DNA of 9,555 nt. It comes from Ruminococcus sp. GTDB lineage: Bacteria > Bacillota > Clostridia > Oscillospirales > Acutalibacteraceae. Positions 6,982 through 9,555 of the stretch are shown here, in pieces (positions within the stretch are counted from its first letter, which is position 1; each line of letters opens with the position of its first letter). The position numbers were made by a program, and so were the translations under genes. The stretch covers positions 1 to 9,555 of the forward strand of contig JAFLSL010000024.1 of assembly GCA_022510985.1 (NCBI GenBank), read 5' to 3'. Under the pieces are notes generated by a model. The model had not been told where the DNA came from and searched no databases. It saw only the letters and a program-made list of their open reading frames with translations.

Positions 6982-7715
6982 CTTTTTTGTGTAATCAGAT
7001 ACAAAATTCCGACAATAATCGGCTGATGTGTAAGATAGATTATCAGAGTATGCCTGCCGACAAAGGCGAGCGGTTTTATGTGCATTTCAGATAAAATGTC
7101 GGGCAGGTTTTCGACGCACCTGCCTAAAATCGTTCCGATTAAAAACATAAACACCCACGGTAAAACCGGGCAGTAATCAGCCGAGTAAAATGTGCTTGAA
7201 TAAAAGCCCAGCGGAGCGGTGAAGTCGGTCAGGTAAAAAAATTCAGGTAGCTTATATGAGAGAATTCCCTCAATCCCTAAATATCCGCGGTGGACGTTAT
7301 ACGTTAGCAAAAATAAAAAGGCAAAGATAAAAATACACCAAACAGGAATTCTGTCAATATATTTTTTGAGAAGTCCGAAAACTATATTAACTATCGCAAG
7401 AAAATGTATAATTCCGAACCATATAATCTGATCGGGTATAACCAGCCCGAGTGTCGTGGTTATAAGTATTGAAATTAATAAAAGTTTTATTCCACGCTTT
7501 ACATTACTTCGGCTTAGGTGGAACGAAATTCCCGATATTAAAATAAACGCTGCGGGAAGTATCGGTTGCCAAATCCTCATAGTCTGATATGCTTTTGCAA
7601 AATCGCCCCGTCTGAAAACTACTGCGAGCGAGTAATACAGGTGATATATCACTACGAGGATTATGCAAAGTCCTCTAACTTCATCAATTAAGTAGACTCT
7701 TTTTTTATCTTTCAA
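6978..7715 (-). CDS. DUF1624 / heparan-alpha-glucosaminide N-acetyltransferase-like membrane protein
   Basis: A 245-aa polytopic membrane protein with the pattern of the HGSNAT catalytic (DUF1624) family. It starts RVYLIDEVRGLCIILVVIYH (6-25), followed by LPAAFILISGISFHLSRSNVKRG (53-75), IPDQIIWFGIIHFLAIVN (93-110), CPVLPWVFMFLIGTILGR (182-199) and FVGRHTLIIYLTHQPI (218-233). About seven hydrophobic segments are visible, with conserved-looking His25, His104 and His230. Family members are thought to move acyl groups from acyl-CoA to sugars or other acceptors across a membrane; the acceptor here is unknown. Translation starts at TTG (7713-7715): the frame closes at a TAA just upstream (7737-7739), no in-frame ATG or GTG lies between, and AAGGAG (complement of 7723-7728) is at 7-nt spacing. 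It is divergent from the thioesterase gene and shares a compact regulatory region with it. Confidence 0.85.
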   Translation of the reverse strand: MKDKKRVYLIDEVRGLCIILVVIYHLYYSLAVVFRRGDFAKAYQTMRIWQPILPAAFILISGISFHLSRSNVKRGIKLLLISILITTTLGLVIPDQIIWFGIIHFLAIVNIVFGLLKKYIDRIPVWCIFIFAFLFLLTYNVHRGYLGIEGILSYKLPEFFYLTDFTAPLGFYSSTFYSADYCPVLPWVFMFLIGTILGRCVENLPDILSEMHIKPLAFVGRHTLIIYLTHQPIIVGILYLITQKS

Positions 7716-7726
7716 TAACGTACTCC

Positions 7727-7755
7727 TTGAAGTAATTTAAAAAAATTGGTACAAT
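7727..7755 (+). promoter_or_regulatory. Predicted promoter of the thioesterase-HAD genes
   Basis: TTGAAG at 7727-7732, a 17-bp spacer and TACAAT at 7750-7755. A start near 7762 gives a leader of about 47 nt before ATG 7809. The -35 box overlaps the ribosome binding site of the divergent gene. The -10 hexamer and its two preceding G residues are identical to those of the opposite promoter. Confidence 0.5.
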
Positions 7756-7772
7756 GTAAGGGTATTGTACCA
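7747..7772. repeat. 9-bp inverted repeat spanning both divergent -10 boxes
   Basis: TGGTACAAT (7747-7755) and ATTGTACCA (7764-7772) are perfect inverted copies separated by 8 bp. Each arm contains the TACAAT -10 box of one of the two opposing predicted promoters. It could be a dimeric repressor site. Read on the minus strand it is followed by ATTTTTTT, so an attenuator or terminator hairpin is an alternative reading. Confidence 0.7.
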
Positions 7773-7792
7773 TAAAATATGGCTTTAAACAA
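7764..7792 (-). promoter_or_regulatory. Predicted promoter of the DUF1624 acyltransferase gene
   Basis: Minus strand: TTGTTT (complement of 7787-7792), a 17-bp spacer and TACAAT (complement of 7764-7769). The start near 7757 gives a leader of about 42 nt containing the AAGGAG before the TTG codon. It overlaps the oppositely oriented promoter of the thioesterase gene. Confidence 0.5.
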
Positions 7793-7808
7793 GAAAGGAC
7801 GGTATTTT

Positions 7809-8201
7809 ATGTTAAATATCGGTGACAGCTTTGAGGTAAAAGACAGAGTCAGCGAGGATATGCTCGCAATATCTGTCGGCAGCGGCGAGCTTGGGGTTTT
7901 TGCAACGCCGTCGGTGGTTGCTCTTATGGAAAACGCGGCGATGAATTTAGCGAAAAAAGAACTCGATGACGGCATCACAACTGTCGGCACGATGATTAAT
8001 ATTGACCACACAAGCCCCACTCCCTTAGGTGCGGAGGTTACGGCTAAGGCAACTCTTATTGAATATGACGGCAGATTTTTTAAATTTGACGTTGAGGCTT
8101 TTGATAAAAAGGGTATCATCGCAAAAGGCACTCATACCCGCGTGAGCGTCAAGGCAGAGAAATTTATGAAAAAGGCGGATGAAAAATTCAGTGAAGTATA
8201 A
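7809..8201 (+). CDS. FlK-like hotdog-fold acyl-CoA thioesterase
   Basis: A 130-aa single hotdog-domain protein resembling fluoroacetyl-CoA thioesterase FlK and its many uncharacterised relatives. It contains VFATPSVVALMENAA (30-44), TTVGTMINIDHTSPTPLG (57-74) and KGTHTRVSV near the C-terminus. The FlK catalytic residues Thr42, Glu50 and His76 match Thr33, Glu41 and His67 here with exactly the same spacing (8 and 26 residues). It should hydrolyse a short acyl-CoA; nothing in the window suggests fluoroacetate, so the substrate is unknown. The frame also has an ATG at 7779, but ATG 7809 has AAAGGA at 7794-7799 upstream while 7779 has no ribosome binding site and lies only about 17 nt from the predicted transcript start. 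The 3' end overlaps the HAD gene, so they are probably co-expressed. Confidence 0.87.
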   Translation: MLNIGDSFEVKDRVSEDMLAISVGSGELGVFATPSVVALMENAAMNLAKKELDDGITTVGTMINIDHTSPTPLGAEVTAKATLIEYDGRFFKFDVEAFDKKGIIAKGTHTRVSVKAEKFMKKADEKFSEV

Positions 8202-8838
8202 GTACATTCTTTTTGATTTGGACGGAACGCTTTCCGAGAGTGCTCCGGGAATTCGCTATAGTCTTGAGAAAACCTGCGAAAAATTCGGTGTCGGCGGAAT
8301 TGATTTTTCCGACTACACAAAATACGTCGGTCCGCCTCTTTTAAATACATTTGAAAATCTTTGCAAGCTGGACAGAAAGCTTTGGGACGATGCCTTCAAT
8401 GCCTACGTCGGATTTTACGAGAACAAGGGTATATTAATGAATAAGGCATATGACGGAATTGAACTTGTGCTAAAAGAGCTAAAGGATAACGGCGTTAAGC
8501 TTGCGGTATGCTCGTCTAAGCTTGAGGTAAATGCAGAAAAGGTTGTAAAGATTATCGGACTTGACAAATATTTTGATGAAATTTGCGGTTCAAACCGCGA
8601 GGGTACGCGAAAGGACAAAAAAGATTTAATACCCTATGCAATAGAAAAACTTGGGGGAAGTGCCGACAATGCTGTTATGATTGGTGATACCTTCTTTGAC
8701 GCTAAGGGTGCCGAGCAGTGCGGTGTTGATTTTATCGCCTGCAACTACGGCTACGGCGATAACAGCGAAATGCTGAAATATAATCCCGCGGGTATTGCAA
8801 ACAAGCCATCGGATATTTTAGATTTGCTGAAACAGTAA
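8191..8838 (+). CDS. HAD superfamily hydrolase, phosphoglycolate phosphatase / 5'-nucleotidase-like
   Basis: HAD subfamily IA phosphatase with an alpha-helical C1 cap (about residues 16-85). From the GTG start: motif I FDLDGTL (8-14; nucleophile Asp9, acid/base Asp11), motif II VCSSK (106-110; Ser108), motif III Lys near 141-144 in GTRKDKKDLI, and motif IV MIGDTFFDAKGAEQCG (163-178; Asp166 and Asp170 for Mg2+). Phrases such as YVGPPLLNTFENL and EICGSNREGTRKDKKDLI resemble the HAD_5NT/PpaX-like group, so a small phosphate ester, nucleotide or pyrophosphate is a likely substrate, not resolvable here. I chose GTG 8191 because the protein then starts MKYKYILFDLDGTL as relatives do and GGCGG (8174-8178) lies 12 nt upstream; ATG 8179 in the same frame is the alternative (219 aa) but touches that ribosome binding site. 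The gene overlaps the thioesterase stop by 11 bp. No terminator is visible after it. Confidence 0.9.
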   Translation: MKYKYILFDLDGTLSESAPGIRYSLEKTCEKFGVGGIDFSDYTKYVGPPLLNTFENLCKLDRKLWDDAFNAYVGFYENKGILMNKAYDGIELVLKELKDNGVKLAVCSSKLEVNAEKVVKIIGLDKYFDEICGSNREGTRKDKKDLIPYAIEKLGGSADNAVMIGDTFFDAKGAEQCGVDFIACNYGYGDNSEMLKYNPAGIANKPSDILDLLKQ

Positions 8839-8913
8839 GGTTGTCAGCATAGTGTTTGCAGCTGTCCGATAATAAACTGTCTCCCTTCCGCATATAATCA
8901 ATCGGGTGATATT

Positions 8914-9387
8914 ATGCCGGTGATTTATTTCAACAAAAAAAAGATGGTTAAGTTTACGGCGGTTGCGGTCTGTGCGGCTTTGCTTATCGGAATGTGTTTT
9001 CTTATCGGTTCCGAGCGAAAGGGAGCTGTACGCGAGTTTGCGACCTGCGACGAGATAGGACGCTATTTTACCGAGGTTTCTGACATAAAATCGCGTGTTG
9101 AGTTCTTAAAGCAGTTTGGTATCGAAATCTACAAAAAGTCCGAAAAAAAGGACACGATAACAATTCCAAATACATTTAATGTTACATACAAATACTACAA
9201 CAAGCTCCAAAAGGACGCAGGTCTTGATTTGGAGATGTTTAAAGGCTGTGAGGTTGAACGTGCGGTTTACAAGATGAAAACGGGTGGGAACGTAACGCTT
9301 CTGATTTACAAGGGTCACGTTATCGCGGGGCATATCGAAAGCGGAATTTACGGGCAAACCTACAGACCTCTACAGGTTGAGGGTTAG
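8914..9387 (+). CDS. DUF4830 domain-containing membrane-anchored protein
   Basis: A 157-aa protein with a short basic N-terminus (NKKKMVKF), a single hydrophobic segment at about 13-32 (AVAVCAALLIGMCFLIG) and an extracytoplasmic domain. No lipobox is evident, so it is probably an N-terminally anchored or secreted protein. The domain contains RVEFLKQFGIEI (61-72), ITIPNTFNVTYKYYNKLQKDAGLDLEMFKG (82-111) and LLIYKGHVIAGHI (129-141), which fit the pattern I associate with DUF4830 (FL..FGWEV, IP..F...Y..YN.LQK..G.DL..Y.G, LLVY.G.VIGGD). Function is unknown. The ribosome binding site GGGTGA (8904-8909) is weak. The 75-bp gap after the HAD gene contains TATAAT at 8893-8898 without a good -35 box, so a separate promoter is uncertain. 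Confidence 0.8.
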   Translation: MPVIYFNKKKMVKFTAVAVCAALLIGMCFLIGSERKGAVREFATCDEIGRYFTEVSDIKSRVEFLKQFGIEIYKKSEKKDTITIPNTFNVTYKYYNKLQKDAGLDLEMFKGCEVERAVYKMKTGGNVTLLIYKGHVIAGHIESGIYGQTYRPLQVEG

Positions 9388-9388
9388 T

Positions 9389-9454
9389 ATGAAAAACAAC
9401 AATATTCCTATTTTATTATCCGCTCAGTCTGTAGTAAAGGTCAACGAACGATGA
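9389..9454 (+). other. Short ORF of 21 codons directly after the DUF4830 gene
   Basis: Begins at ATG 9389, 1 bp after the TAG of the preceding gene, with GAGGG at 9379-9383 and 5-nt spacing. It encodes MKNNNIPILLSAQSVVKVNE plus one Arg. It has a credible ribosome binding site but no recognisable product; it may be a leader peptide or a chance ORF. Its stop overlaps the next short ORF in an ATGA arrangement. Confidence 0.3.
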
Positions 9455-9507
9455 CTGAAATTTACATTTACACCTTATCCGCCCACGATAAGGTTGTAGG
9501 AATTTAA
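9451..9507 (+). other. Short ORF of 18 codons overlapping the previous one (ATGA)
   Basis: Encodes MTEIYIYTLSAHDKVVGI and starts within the stop codon of the 21-codon ORF. It has no strong ribosome binding site of its own, so it would depend on translational coupling. It spans the hairpin at 9469-9498, so a translating ribosome would melt that structure. It may be a leader peptide or may be untranslated. Confidence 0.2.
9469..9498 (+). promoter_or_regulatory. Strong hairpin in the leader of the right-edge gene
   Basis: ACCTTATC (9472-9479) and GATAAGGT (9487-9494) pair perfectly around a CGCCCAC loop. Outer bases TAC and TGTA extend the stem by three pairs with a one-base bulge. No T run follows immediately (next bases are GGAATTTAATAA), so this is not a standard terminator. 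The loop is complementary to 9520-9526, just before the next start codon. Confidence 0.6.
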
Positions 9508-9534
9508 TAATTTCTATTTGTGGGTGGAAAGGCT

Positions 9535-9555
9535 ATGGAAATTAAAATGGAAAGA
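9535..9555 (+). CDS. Start of a further gene, truncated by the window edge
   Basis: ATG 9535 opens a frame reading MEIKMER to the end of the window. The likely ribosome binding site is GGGTGG at 9522-9527 with 7-nt spacing. The start is supported only by this site and its position, and too little is visible to name a product. A second in-frame ATG lies at 9547. Confidence 0.45.

Noticed and set aside
7779..7808. Upstream ATG start for the thioesterase
   Set aside because: No ribosome binding site precedes it, while ATG 7809 has AAAGGA at proper spacing and gives the usual protein start.
7712..8131. 139-codon minus-strand ORF opposite the thioesterase
   Set aside because: It is an antisense shadow of a gene with a conserved catalytic triad, and it runs through the divergent promoter region.
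8839..8913. Promoter or terminator between the HAD and DUF4830 genes
   Set aside because: TATAAT at 8893-8898 and TTGTCA at 8841-8846 are present, but the spacing is far from 17 bp, and no stable hairpin with a T run is visible.
1..9555. CRISPR array, tRNA, rRNA, insertion sequence or prophage
   Set aside because: No repeated spacer pattern, cloverleaf, transposase or phage motif was found on reading through the window.

Overview
The window looks like a chromosomal segment of an anaerobic, low-to-moderate GC Clostridia bacterium, most likely Oscillospiraceae/Ruminococcus-like. This is an inference from AGGAGG-type ribosome binding sites, SigA-like promoters, short intergenic gaps, and families common in gut Clostridia (DUF6512, DUF4830, FlK-like thioesterase, YchF). 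I see no rRNA, tRNA, CRISPR array, insertion sequence or phage gene.

Layout. (1) 1-463: 3' part of a DUF6512-type membrane protein. (2) 560-4573, plus strand: a compact operon of rlmB (23S rRNA 2'-O-methyltransferase), an 865-aa membrane protein that keeps the fold plan of a P1B-type ATPase but has lost its catalytic signatures, and rpe (ribulose-phosphate 3-epimerase). It ends in a palindromic terminator shared with the convergent operon. (3) 5655-4613, minus strand: a marR-tetR regulator pair with a near-consensus promoter and a 14-bp inverted repeat over the expected transcription start. (4) 6918-5824, minus strand: ychF with its own extended -10 promoter and intrinsic terminator. (5) 7715-6978, minus strand: a DUF1624/HGSNAT-like membrane acyltransferase starting at TTG. 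(6) 7809-9387, plus strand: an FlK-like thioesterase, an overlapping HAD phosphatase and a membrane-anchored DUF4830 protein. (7) 9388-9555: two very short overlapping ORFs, a strong hairpin and the first seven codons of another gene.

How it works together. rlmB and rpe are housekeeping functions; the ATPase-like protein between them is the main unknown and the best candidate for undescribed biology. The marR-tetR pair is probably self-regulated, but no transporter or enzyme target is adjacent. The acyltransferase and the thioesterase are divergent, and their predicted promoters overlap so that both -10 boxes lie in the two arms of one 9-bp inverted repeat, which suggests mutually exclusive or jointly regulated expression. 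At the right edge, the hairpin loop is complementary to the probable ribosome binding site of the next gene, a possible translational switch.

Limits: all family calls come from reading motifs, with no database search. Promoters, operators and RNA structures are predictions by eye.
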